This document shows positions 49,601 to 63,200 of a DNA stretch of 64,000 bases, one piece after another. The notes under the pieces are model-generated. The model was not told the origin of the DNA. It saw only the letters and a list, made by a program, of their open reading frames with translations, and made no database searches. A program made the position numbers and the translations under genes. The stretch spans positions 150,838,344 through 150,902,343 of the forward strand of contig JAOWCC010000577.1 in the NCBI GenBank assembly GCA_030867875.1, given 5' to 3'. Origin of the DNA: Actinernus sp. WN-2022. Lineage: Eukaryota > Cnidaria > Anthozoa > Actiniaria > Actinernidae. The first letter of the stretch is position 1, and every line of letters starts with the position of its first letter.

Positions 49601-52600
49601 CGTGAACGGAACTCTATGCTTATCATATTTTTCGAAGATATGGATGTGAAAAGTAATTAAAGGCGAACGAAGGAAATAGTAAACATCATATTTCGGGATA
49701 AAACACTTTTCTACGTCCCGTCGTCACTGCCGTCCCGCGTCGTCGTTGCTTAAGCTCTCTATTACCAGGCGTTCAGTACTATCAAAATGACCGTAATTAC
49801 CTTTCTAGAAGAGGGCTTGCCTACCAAATCCTTCGTGTTGAGGCGATCTCTTGGTGGGTCGTACTGCAAAAAGTAAGATATTGTAAGAAATTATTCCATC
49901 AGACAATTATTCGAGAAATGTTGCCGGTAAAATCGTCCATGAATTATGAAGTGAAAATAATCCTACACGGAATATATTATAGGACGCCATTCCCTTTTGT
50001 CCTTTTTAATTGAAATTATAATTATTTCTCCATGCGTATGTGAATACATGTATTTTCTTATTGTACGCAAGCGTTGATTTCTCATTAAACAGATGCACAA
50101 TTAAGGAACGGCCTCCAATAAAAATTAGTTACTATTTTTACCATTTCGATTTGCGACTTTTTCAATGTCAATAGGTCAATCAGTGTTAGAAATATCCGAA
50201 ATAGTAAAAACTATTCCCAATACGTATGTGAATACATGTATTTTCTTATTGTACGCAAGCGTTGATTTCCCAAATGGGCACGTTAAAGCACAAAATTATA
50301 GGAGAGTTTACCGGTAAAATCCTGTCCGCCATCTCATTATTCAGCGGAAGTGATGTCATACACTTAACACGACAACACGTCGCGCGAAATAGTGTGCATA
50401 AAAAATAGCCAACCTCGTAAAGATAAATATAACTTTCTTCTTGTGTACGTGAAGACGTTTTTAGTAGAAATATGCCTCCAAGGTGTTGTGTTATGCAGGT
50501 GAAAGTTGAGTATATGACATCACTTCCGCTGAATAACCCTCTGAACAAAGGGAACGGCCTTCAGTAATGGCGGACGTTTAGATTCAATATTCGGAGCTAA
50601 AAAAATAAGACTTCCTGTCGTCGTATCGAAAAACGATTTGAACTGGTAATAATATATCAACTCTACTTTATGAATATGCAAAAACATTGATATGTCAAAA
50701 TTTGATCGTGTGGCACTTTACCTACCCTGGGTGCCAGAGGTTCTACTGACCTCTCTAAGCCAACGTTTAGATCGACGAGAAGGCTTATAACCTCTGGCAC
50801 CCAGGGTACACTTTACTGGAAGAAATAAATAAAAACAAGTATAAATGCTGGGATAGGTACACTGGGTGCCAGCGGTGGCCAACTCGAAAGCATTAACTAC
50901 TTTGGCAACCTGACATTGATCTCAATTCTGAATCTACTCTGTAAATATGAAGCCCTTGTTTTAGCTTCTCTTGTATATATTTATGTAACTAAAGTGAAAC
51001 AGTGTGAATAAATTAAACTTGAGGTCATTTTGCCAGCCGACATCGGGCTGCGAAGCCGCTAGAGTCGAGCGACAAAGTCGCAAGCGCAGTCGCTCGACTC
51101 TCGCGGCGAAATCGCTCGCTCGGGCTCACGCGGCTTCGCTGCTCGGTGTCGGCGGGTAAAAATCGTACTTCTGGCTATCATTATTCTGAATGATTTATCG
51201 ATTTCCTATCTTTCGCTGAATTTCTGAAATCGTTGTGAAGTACTCAACTTGGTGCTTTTATCTCCTTCTGACGAGCTTGTGGGACAAGATGGCGGCGGTA
51301 TATTCCCGCGGGAACATAGCTGCGTTCTGATTGGTCTGATTGGTTCCAGGTGTGGAACAATGAATTGCTTTGTCTAATAATTACACTGTGGACCAGGGCC
51401 AGGTTGTTCGAAGCAAGGTTAACTTTAAACCTAGGTTAGCGCTAAATCTGTAATTGTAATCTGTACAGTTTAACCCCGGGTTAGCGATTTAACCCCGGGA
51501 TAGTAGCGCTTAAAGTGCATATGAGCCTTCGTGCAATTTTCATAGCTATGAACCTCAGGAAAGTTTTGAGTACCCCTGTGAATAAATTTTTGGTTTACAG
51601 AGAATACTCTATCTTCTACGCTTGTTTGAAATCGTGGAAACGTGACCTTTCCTGACCCATGACCGCGTAAGTAAAAGCCTGGGTCGATACCTCGGTAGAC
51701 GTCATTTAATTAATTCAACTTTGCAACAATTTGAATAAAAACTTACAATTTTCACTAATATGACTTTTTCCTTTACTAACAGCTCATAAACTGTGCATAT
51801 TATCTAAAAATCGATGTTGTTGTGATAGAAAGGTGCCATGGAGAATAATGCATTAATGAGATGACGTCGACCGAGGTATCGACCCAGGCTTTTACTTACG
51901 CGGTCATGGGTCAGGAAAGGTCACGTTTCCACGATTTCATACAAGCGTAGAAGATAGAGTATTCTCTGTAAACCAAAAATTTCTTCGCAGGAGTGCTCAA
52001 AACTTTTCTGAGATTCATAGCTATTTAAATTGCAGGAAGGCTCATATGCACTTTAACCTTGCTTCGACCAACCGGGCTCAGCTGAACATTCCAAACATTC
52101 TTGTCTCACAACATTATTGCTTCGTGATGACAGATGGCTGCTTTTTACGTGCCGTCGTCACGACGTCACGACGTCACGACGTCATAACATCGTAATATAT
52201 CACCTACCTTCGGATTGACAAAGATGCACCCTTGTGCAACAGCATCGAGTGGTGATACACTTTCTGATGGAGAACCAAATCCTATCAGCGCCTGTTACGT
52301 GAACATTGTTAGGCAATATTAGTGTTGTCTCCTTCCACTTCTAATCTATGTGACTGGAGACGTAATAGGACATGTGCTATTTGTGAAAGAGTAGAAGATT
52401 GTATTTCGCCAGAATTAACAGCCTGCATGTATTCTGGGGGTTCTAAGAAACACTCATGATTGTAAACTGCATGGAAGACTGCGCCACAATAGCATTACAA
52501 GACCCCTTGTGAAGCGCATTTGAATATAATCATATAGAATTTGTGCTATATAAATAAACAAAACAAATTTGTAGCTTATTAGCAGGCTCTCAAGGGAAGG

Positions 52601-55600
52601 GGCTGGGGAAGGGAGGGAAGGAAGGACAGGGCTGGGATAGGGAGGGGAGGGTTGGGGTGGAAGGGACAGAGAAAGGAAAAGTGCGAGAAGAGGAGGCTGA
52701 TGCACAGGTATCTTTCTTTTTCTTACCATCGTTTTTACCTCCCCTCGCCAGGTCTCTTCCGTTGGAGAACTTGTAACAGGTTCCTGCAGGAGCCCATTAC
52801 CAGGAGCGTCCATCTCCCATACTAGGTCTGTGAGTCAGCGTATGACCGGATTGAGCTATATTTAGAACAGATCTCACGGGAGTTCACGTGCCCACCGGAG
52901 TTTGGGAATCCAATCAAACCATAGTCAGGACAATGAAGCGTTAGTAAAATCACCTCAAAGAACAATAGATCATTCTTAACCTCGATAATCACGGCAAGCA
53001 TATGCACGATCGCAGCAGAGTCAGAAGGCAGTTACCCGGTCATACGCTGACTCTCGGGTATAGTATATATGGACGCGCCTGGTAATGGGCTCCTGGTTCC
53101 TGTTATTTTATTTGCAAGATTTGTTGTCCTTTCTGTGTCAGTTATGTGATATGTTCGTACATTTGTACGAACTGGAATGGAATTTCACATTAAAATTTTG
53201 CCATTAAAATGTTTATCCTTCCAAACTTGTGGTTATTTTTTTTAATTGTACACTTGGCAAACCCAGTGATTGGAACTTGATCGACGTTATAGTAGATTGT
53301 TGACACTAGGCTTGCCTTGAATGGGCGTCGAGTTGCATTGAACATGTCAAACAGTCGTGTCGTTTCATACTAAAATGTTCATTTTCCCCTTGACATCATC
53401 CATGATAGAATAATGTTGACCCAGACAAAATGATATATTCTTATTTTGGCATCTTCTGGTATCTGCGTGCAATCAAGCATTCTAAAGCCTCAGTTCTAAA
53501 TTCTAAACTTCAGCCGTAAGATTTCCTCACTTGCCTTGGATTTCTTCAATATCATGATGAGATCTTTGCGATTCAGTGGTCCATGATTAATGACGAAGCT
53601 TGGAATAGTAAACGAGCTTTCAAGCTTTTCCTGGTAAAGAGAAACCAAGTATCATAAATGAGATGCTTTGAAAATGTCAAACAGTGGTGTCGTTGTTTTA
53701 AACTCAATGTTTCCCGGCTCTTGATTGATTTTGTGGAGAACATTTCAGCGTGGCTTATTACGTTTTACTCAGCCGGTTGAATGGTCATGGGAATTGAGTT
53801 TTCCGTTTGATACATATGTCAAGTAGTTCGGTACGGTAAAAGTATAAGACTTGGTAAACACTTGGTTAAATGATGATGAGAAGTAACATCTTGCTTCCTA
53901 TACCATGTTGGTTATTAGTTGTTTTGGTCGGTTTGATTGGTTTGGAGAGGAGAGCAAAGTTTCAGTTCTAACGTATAGTGTGACCTGTTAGACCTCCTAC
54001 CTTAGTATTAAATACGGCATGTACACGCAAGTACTTGTTCGCTGATTCCAGAAACGATACGTGATCCTAAAATCAGTAATACCATGATCAGTAATTCAGT
54101 AGAAGTTTCTTTGGTTGCAACAAATCAAAGCTGCGAGTCTTTGTTGTTGTTGTTGTGTGTTTTGGTTTGTTTCTCTTTGTTTTCAAGTTATACATATAGT
54201 GTGTTCTTCTCTGTCTTCTTTTTCATTTCGTTTTCGTCTTCCTTTGCGTTCTTCTCGGTTTAGTAATGCATGCAGCAGGTAGCTGACACCACCCAGTTTC
54301 CAACTTAACAAAGGAACACTTTGTGAAATGTTCGGATGTGCATCCTAAACCGTTATGATACAGGTAGCAATGATTAAAGGGAATTGCAAAATCTTATTCT
54401 AGCAACTTGATTTCGGCGTCCATTGAAATCAAGGCGTTTTACATTTCTCCCTACTTTATACTCTACTACATGTGACATGGTCCTAGTTTGGCGGTGTGGG
54501 GAGGTTTGCAAAGCTGCCTCAGTTATAAATTAAGTCATGAGTCATTAACAGAATATGATTATTAGGTAAACTAAAGAACATCCGAGACTATTTTCATTAA
54601 GGATGACAAATGGTCGAGTATATGAAAAACACTGTTTACCTTAAGGAGGGAAGCATCGTCCCCATGGATGACAATCATCTTCTTCTTTTTAAGAAAAGGA
54701 CGTTTCTTTATGTAACTGCCGACTGCGAAACCCAGGAAGGAGTTGTCTGGAGAAATGGCTGTCATAAAAAAATAAGAATTATTCCATTTGAAATGGAATG
54801 TGAAGGCAATAAAGTTACAAACTCGAATATCGTCTGAATGTTTTGGAAGGAATTTTCGAGATTTTCAAGAAATCTCAAGCAAGTTGAGGCCTGTTTCAGG
54901 GATGACATTTCGGGTAAAAAATCAGCATAGCCGAGTACGGTGAGTCCACCAAATTTCATACGGTAATTCATATGTAATTCTTGACCCCCTAAAATAAAAC
55001 GTGTCACATGTTTTGCCACGTGACATAGACCACGAAATCAGTAAATGAAAAATGCGGCGGGTTGCGAGTTTTAACAGAAACTGAGAATAATAAGTGAATA
55101 TGATTAAGTCATTAATGATTCAGCTAAAAACTACAGCAGAATCCATTGTTCTGCGGCAATGAGCCTTCCTCGCATAGGATTCTCGTGTGTTGTAGAACTG
55201 ATATAGATACACCAGGCGATAGGGATGAACATTCTGAAATAAAGTTTGAAGAAAGTGCTTGTTTCATTCCATTTTAATGAGGAAATCCTTTTCAATATAT
55301 AGGAATTGCCGAACACAAAAGCTACGAAACTGGCGGCATATTTGATAAGGTTCCTCACATGAAACATTACTTAAGGTAGAAGCCTTGATCCATCCATTTT
55401 CACTTAGAAAAGTTGATTATATTATATTGTTTTGTTAAGAGTCATTAAAGATAATGGCAAGTCACGTGAGCTATTTAGCTCAATAACCCTTTAATGAGAT
55501 TTAGTGCAACGAAACATGAATTTTAATGACTGAATTATACTTACGAAACCTTGTCATAAACTGGCGAAGATTGAAGTCCCAGTTCCCAAGACTGGATCTG

Positions 55601-58600
55601 CCTCCCGGTAACTCCACGTCGTAGTTTGCATAGTTGAACTCGGCATTGGTACCGAGTGAATCCACCACACGAAATCTGCACCTGATGATACGACGAGTAT
55701 ATGTGATTTTACATACCAGCTATCTGATTGGTTGAAAATGATAAATCAGATATATGACGTCACGAGCGTGCGCTAGGCACAGTATTTCGCTTTTTAATGA
55801 ATCTTCCTTGATTTTGTTTTTAAAGATACAGCGTATAGGAAAGCATTGATGTTTTGTACTTTGACTAAACGCTGAAGTAGTAGAAACTTAATAAAATAAT
55901 GAAAAATTGTTCGCCTTTGTCGTCGGACAATTTGAGCTTTTTTCCCTTTTCTACAACGCCAGACACTTTTAACAGTGTTTGTTTTTAAAATTTGTTCAAC
56001 AAGTTCCATTCGGGTAATGTCTCCCAAACGGCTTTGCTGACTTTATAATTGAACATTTCAAATTAATTATTCAAACCAAATTAAAACATTTCACGGAGAA
56101 AATGTTGTCTTGTTGGTTAGCAACGTAGCATTTGAGGTGAGAATGAAGAATGATTTAGAACATACTTGTATTTTTCTAGAATCCTTGAACGAGTTTCCAG
56201 ATCCGATGCTGACGTCATTAGGTGTTCTAGACCCACGTGATCAATATAAACCAGATCAAACTGGTTTTCGTCCTTTTTACACCGACGGTGCATTGCACTG
56301 CTCTCTTCGGTCAGATAGCTATATGAGTATAAGAAATAGAGGGTCCTGTCTATATAGTATCAGAAGTCCATAACTAGAAGTCTCGATAAGCAATGGAACG
56401 CGGTCCATCGGTTTCGGTATGATCTATTTTTAGAACAGCGCTCAAACTACTTTCGTGGGTGAAAAACAATGGCAGCCATATTTCTTTTATAAACACAACT
56501 TAGGGTGGTCCCTTCATGTACCAACACATGAATTGCTATCAAAATACAATAGAATCAACACAATACAAAACAATATAACGAAATACACAATACAATAGAA
56601 CACAATGCACAATACAATTTGGTAGTAATTCATGTCTGCCTACATGAAGGAGAACCCAACTTGGATGTCTTATTAGAACAAAGGCTTTCATGTTTTGGAC
56701 CAATCAGAGGGCAATAGCCCTAGTCAGCTTGCCTGTTTGTTGTCCCATTTCAGACCACCTGACTTTTCCCTTGAGTAATGTTTTTTTTTTTTTTTCTGTA
56801 TCCCAAGAGGAAATGTACCAATTTCTGTAATTGGAAAACAAAGCACTGAATCCTCTGGAGAACTATCACGTGGTCTAAAATGGGGCAACAAACAGGCAAG
56901 CTGACTAGGTCTATTAGGTGCAATTGCTGACTTGCACGTTACGTCATCGCCGCCATGTTGGTGGACGTTAACAAACGATACCTCGTTAGCTTCTCTTGTT
57001 AGCTCCATCGACATGGCCGCCACGGCTTTGTTATTTGAATATCTGGGGATTGGTTGCAAGTCAAGGATACGCTTGGGTGTCGATTTAGTGAGAATCGTTT
57101 TCTAAAAATAGATTACACTGTAAACTGATCGGCGGGTGTAAGTACAGGTCACAGGTCAGGTTGTTAATTCCATGCAAGACAAATCCTAACCCTAACCACA
57201 ATCCTAACCCTAACCATCGGACGAGTTCACAGGTAAACGACAGGTTCTCACTCACCTAGAGCTAGGGTTCACAGGTAAACAAGAAGTGACCTGACCCGTA
57301 CTTTACACCCGCCGGTAAACTGATGTACGGTGGCCCACAAGTGTCACGCCAAATAAAGAAAGCCACGGCAGAACAGAGCAAGTTCACGGCACAACCGACG
57401 AAGTCACGGCACAACAGAATAACTCCACGGCACAACAGAATAAGTTCACGGCAAAACAAAGAAACTCACGGCAGAAGAGATGGAGTGACGGCATAACCGA
57501 CAAAGCCACGGCAGAAAAGACGGAGTCGCGAGCCACGGCGGAAGTGAAAACTCGCGGCGGAAGTGAAAACTCATATCGGAAGTAGACAGCCACTATCCCA
57601 TCATTCTCGTTCCCAGTGCCTCCTCAACTAACTGAAAATTCGGAGGCTCTGGTAAGACACGAAACCGGATGTCCTAGATTCTAGGACATTGAAACTGCGC
57701 ATGCTCTTAGCATTCTCAGTAATGAAGGACTTCATCGAAGCTATTCAGTTCGCACTTACAAAGCTAAATACAGTTTTCTTTAAAAAGTAAGCAGTTGGAA
57801 GCTATTCGTGTAATTAGTTTAGATAAGGACTGATTCTGTGTCCTTCAGACCGGTTATGGGAAGTCGTTTATTTACCAAAGTTTACCGTTTGTGTTTGATG
57901 CACTTCAAGTTCAAGGATCATCCAACTCAATCGTGGTCATTGTATCTCCCCTGAACGCAATTATCGAGGAGCAAATTTCTAAATTTAGGGCGAAAGGACT
58001 TCAGTGTGCTGTGTTGAGGATTGCAATATATACATTGCAAGAGGCGTGAATAAACTAATTATTATTATTATTATTATCTCTTGACTTTGAATAAAATCGT
58101 TCTTCTGTTCAGTCATATTTTTAAACACATAACTTCTACTACTACAAAATACTCGTTCTCATGCCAGAGAATCGGTTTATACTGGAAGGATTTTTTTCGT
58201 AAAACCGGAAGAAAGCGCTATGCGCAGCAACTGTTTTATTTTTCTTCATCGCGCAGCCGATTTGGCTGGCCAATCAAATTAGAGCCTGGTTTGTGTCTTA
58301 CCAGAGCCTCCGAATTTTCAGTTAGTTGAGGAGGCACTGGGAACGAGAATGATGGGATAGTGGCTGTCTACTTCCGATACGAGTTTTCACTTCCGCCGCG
58401 AGTTTTCACTTCCGCCGTGGCTCGCGACTCCGTCTTTTCTGCCGTGGCTTTGTCGGTTATGCCGTCACTCCATCTCTTCTGCCGTGAGTTTCTTTGTTTT
58501 GCCGTGAACTTATTCTGTTGTGCCGTGGAGTTATTCTGTTGTGCCGTGACTTCGTCGGTTGTGCCGTGAACTTGCTCTGTTCTGCCGTGGCTTTCTTTAT

Positions 58601-60178
58601 TTTGCCGTGACACTTGTGGGCCACCGTACTGATGGGCCATGCAAGACCCAGTATGAGATATCGAGACTTGTAGTATTAGATAAACTATATATGGTACCAG
58701 ATAAAATATAAGATATTATAAGATAAATTATAGAGAATTAAAAAAGAGAAAGTACGGCAACTAATTATGACGACTACTTTAAAATCTTTGAAATGATAAG
58801 GATAAGTTAAGAAATTAAAAGTCCAGTTACAATACTACTATGATTATTCTCGTTACTGTTTTGGCAACCTCGGTTATCCGACATTACTGTCTACTACCAA
58901 GAGAGCATAAGTAAGAGAGGGAATCTCCAATACGCGCGCTTGTGCCATGATAATGTCTAATAAAATCTATTTTTAGCAACCGGAAGTAGTTGAGAAGTGC
59001 GCGCTTGTGCCATGATAATGTCTAATAAAATATATTTTTAGCAACCGGAAGTAGTTGAGAAGTGCGCGCTTGTGCGATGATAATGTCTAATAAAATATAT
59101 TTTGAGTAACCTGAAGCAAGTTCCAGAGTGCGACCACTAAGCCTGCGTGGCAAGCGGAGGGGGAATGGGGAGAGGGAAGGGAAGGCAGCGCTTGCAGCGA
59201 AGCTCCTGTATTTTTCCTTACGCCCCCAAATTATAAATTCATTTTCAGTGTCGTCTGACTTATTTTGTCATCTGTCAAAATCAACCAATGTACCTTTTTG
59301 TTTCGGTCTGTTACTTGAAACCAGAATACTAAGCGTGGACGAAAGCTGAAAGAAAATAATCCGAACGAAGCCGTGTCGACTGTGTACACCAAGCTTAAGG
59401 GTGCGTTTACCAATTTTTTTTTGCCGTTGCTAAGTAGAATTTAAAACGCCATAAAACGCCAACAATTTGAGTAAAATAATTAATAAATCACTCAGGAACT
59501 CCTGGGAGACGGACCTTTTTATTTTGATGACGTCATTGTATGACGTCATTATTACGTCATCAAGGCAGAAAAATTCAATCAACTCATGATTGCTTTGGGA
59601 TAGTGCTTTCATATTTGCATATATGATTGGTCTGGGTTAGGCACAAAAGGTGTAGCATGCGTTTTACGATATACCGAAAATCGATCGTTTTATAATTTTT
59701 TCCTGTGAATTTTAACAGTAAGATGGTCATAACTTCCGTGTTTTAATTGTTTTAGCTAAACCCATGCTTGGCTATGTGCAATGCGACTTCAGGACAATTT
59801 TTATGTGAAAAAGGATTTACTTTTATTTGTTTCACGAACTCAGTTTCATTTTTTGTGAAACCGGAAGTATAATATTGTTACCAGGGCCCACGGGGCGGTC
59901 CACGGGGCGCGGCCGCGTTTGGGTGGTTACAAAGCAATTATCTTTACATACATGGATTCTCGTGTACCGATGGAATTTGCGAGGGCAAAGCTAAAGGCAT
60001 TGGACAAGAAAATGAAATCAGTGAAATTGAAACAGAGCTGCATTATCAGACATCTAATTCCAGTGGTTTATTCACGCAAAGAAGTCGATTTGCACCATAA
60101 TCAGTCACATGTCTAACCGCCTTCCGGTTGTAATAAGCGACGGTCTGTCGAGCGGGAGGTTGCAGGTTCAAACCCCGG

Positions 60179-60218
<40 letters not shown>

Positions 60219-63200
60219 TTGTTGCCTTTACATAATACAGTAAACGGTTAGACCTTCACGTCTTCTCGGATAAGGACGTATAAAAATCGTAGGACTAGTG
60301 ACGTGTCCCCAATTAGCTGCAAAGCTAAATTATAATACATTGACACTAAAATAAAGTCACTCACTTTTATACTTTACGTCGCGTCGAGGAGAAACAACCC
60401 GATTCAACTTACGGTCAGTTTACATAAAAATCTGACTCAGTTTTCTATCCTATAGCAATCAAAAACACTGCTAAATATGTCAATTCTAGAGGAATATCTT
60501 GCTATAATGTGTAATATCATTCGCACATGTCAGTCGTAATCCTTATAATATTCTCCATTGATCAATAAAGAAATAATTACAAAATTCGGCAAGTAGGCCT
60601 TAGGCTTTGTTCGCCCTAAAGGAATGGTCGCAAGTTAATAGGAACTTGCCATCGTTCAGTTTCCGTATTTATGTTTAACTTTCGCATTTTTCACAGACAT
60701 TTCCGGCCTTAGAAATAGTTGACGAATTGTTCAAGCAAGCAACCGTGAACGACAATCTACGTTCTACGTTGTATCGGTCTTTGCTTCTTTATAGTTAGAA
60801 ATAGTGTCCAGGCCGATCAGAACACTCTGGTATCAGAATATATGAAAACGTTGTGGTCATTATTAACCGATTACTTCCAGTCAAGTCCCTAGTATCGTGA
60901 CGAGCCGCCGTAAAAATGGAGTTGATTTCTCTTTCGTTGGCACTGTATTTTTCTTCGCTACTTTCTTGTGAAAGTGGCTCAAAACCAAACTCTTCGAAGA
61001 CTCCTCTCACGTGTAGCCGCTCACTTGTAAGTACATTCTGACTCCCCTCGTTATCAACAAGCTCTTTCCGAGCACTTTCCAAACTTTATTTGTCGAAATC
61101 CGAACGAAAATTAGTTTGCACTTGACACCCGAATTCCACGTACTACTGACATCGTAAGTTTTCCCTCGTCCAGCGACCCTCCGCAGCTAGAATGGTTTTC
61201 TCGGTTTTCTCGCTCTTTTTCGGCATTATATTAAGTAAACTTGAAGCATGGAAAGTAAAAAAAACCGGGTTCAAGTAGCAAAAACAACTTCATTGTAACT
61301 TTTACGAAATGTAAACAAAACTGAAGGAGTGGAGCATTGCAAAGCGCGCGCGTTGCTTTTTCACTAAACCGGAAGTAAGTTTTTCCCGCCATTGCATGAG
61401 CGCGCGCGCGCGCCGACCCTTCATAGCAACGTCGCTGCTTAGCGACGAAATTGGTAAACGCACCCTTAAGGTTAACTACGGGTTTGGCGCCTTCAAAAGT
61501 TGTTGGAATGTGTTGAAGCCTTCGAAAATAGAGGAATTTCGAGAAGCTTTGGTGTTGAGTATATTTGACCTTCGGCATAGCTGTTTAATTTCTTGTGATT
61601 CTCAGTAAATTTAGTAAATTTTCGATTGGAGTCTTAAAACCAGTAAACTTCATCCGTATGTAGAGGACAGCGGCGTCTCGAGGGTTCTCTGTAACTGAAT
61701 CCGTGCGGAAGGAAAGTTAAAACCCAAGATTGAGTAGGAAAATGCGCCACTTGTTAAATATTTTATTGTGTAGATGTATGCGCACAGGTGATCCAAGCTT
61801 TATAAGTGGCGATATTTACTAGCATTTGTATGGGATATTTTAGTCTTTGATTTTCTAAACTAATATTGAATATAAAGCGACAACACTTACAGGATGTGTT
61901 TATTTGTCCATGGGCTGTGTGTGGTTGCATTTTCAGCGTTTGTGGGAGAGTTTTGACCCCAGCAGTATACAGTGTACAGTACTGCTGGGGTAAAAACTCG
62001 CTCCAAAACGCCGAAATTGCAACCGGCATACAGCCCGTGGACAAATAAACTCGTCCTGTAAGTATTGGCGCTTTTTATTCAATATTAGTTTCGAAAATCC
62101 AAGACTAAAAAAATCCCATACAAATGCTAGTAAATATTGCCACTTACAGAGTTTCGGTTACCTGTGGTATGTGTATGCCGGACAACACTCTCTTTGACAA
62201 TTTATAAACTAAGGCTCCAATTAAGGCTAAAATTTTGTTTATTGATGTTACCCCAAGTATATTAAAACAGTGTGGAATAATCCATGGCGACACACGCCAA
62301 CAGACGATGGAAGAACGTTGAATCTTCTCTGTGAAGTCGAGGAGGGAACCGGGTATGTATGTGAGGCCAAGAGGCTCAAACCCTGACCCTGTTTGACCCA
62401 AAATCCGAGCTCCAAAACCCTGATTGCCCCTTCTTTAAATTGTTTTAAAAACACGGTCGGATATATACCCGGCCGGTATAGCGCGTACCGGGATTGCATG
62501 CAAAATACGGAACATTTCAAGTCGGGACGTGGCATTGGGTAAGTACTGAAGTACGAATTAGCGGCGTCACGATGTCTGGGGACCTCAGTGCTTGCATGTC
62601 CAGGCGATCAAAATGCCGCAGCAGAATGTCTTTTTTTAACATAGTAGCTACAAAAACTGAACTCTAACGTAACTGCCTAAAAAATACTGAACCCCGACCC
62701 TGACTGCACCCAAATTAAACTCAAATCCTGACCCTGATCTGCCCAAATCAGGTCAAAACCCTGACCCTACCTGCCCAAACTGAGCTCAAAACCCTGACCC
62801 ACCCCCGCGGCACATACATAACACGTCACAAACAGTCCTCAGTATATCATTGTACCTTAGTAGTTCTCTCCTATCGACAGAGATAGCTAACTTATGTCCC
62901 AAGATGTGCAGTGTTGTTATCAGATCACTCCACTGGACCAGTTCATCGGCGAGAGGTGAAATGACTGTTGTATCCACGGCCCGCTCGTCGGCTAAGGCAC
63001 CGATATAGATAAGAATCTATAGATCAATTTGTGAAATTTAGTTAGCAATCATAAGTTATCAAGGAAGACTTAATCCAGTCATGACGTTGCAGACCAAGGT
63101 ATGTTCGTTCTTTTTAACTCAACACTGATAGATCAAAGTTCTTATTTTAAAAAAGAACAAGAAAAACTACCGGTTTGGTATGCTGATTTATGTATCAATT

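Larger units (their letters stand above)
59399..61465. mobile_element. TTAA-flanked DNA transposon relic, 2.07 kb
   Basis: GGGTGCGTTTACCAATTT at 59399 is mirrored by AAATTGGTAAACGCACCC ending 61465, with more pairing inside (GTTGCTAAG / CTTAGCGAC). TTAA lies at 59395-59398 and 61466-61469. A TTAA target is the piggyBac hallmark, but the GGGTGCG terminus is not typical of it and a PIF/Harbinger-like TAA target cannot be excluded. Inside are a tRNA-derived SINE (60118-60350), a minus-strand frame at 61082-60795, and a plus frame at 59919-60116 with a Lys-rich helix. No transposase domain is recognisable. Confidence 0.7.

Noticed and set aside
57180..57215. CCTAACCCTAACC run as an interstitial telomere
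   Set aside because: Only a few degenerate units, shared with 47459-47500 as part of a dispersed repeat; no long TTAGGG array.
57384..58569. Identical 69-codon frames at 57593-57384 (minus) and 58360-58569 (plus)
   Set aside because: They are the same inverted-repeat arm read twice; the residues come from CACGGCACAACAGAA-type subrepeats, not from a gene.
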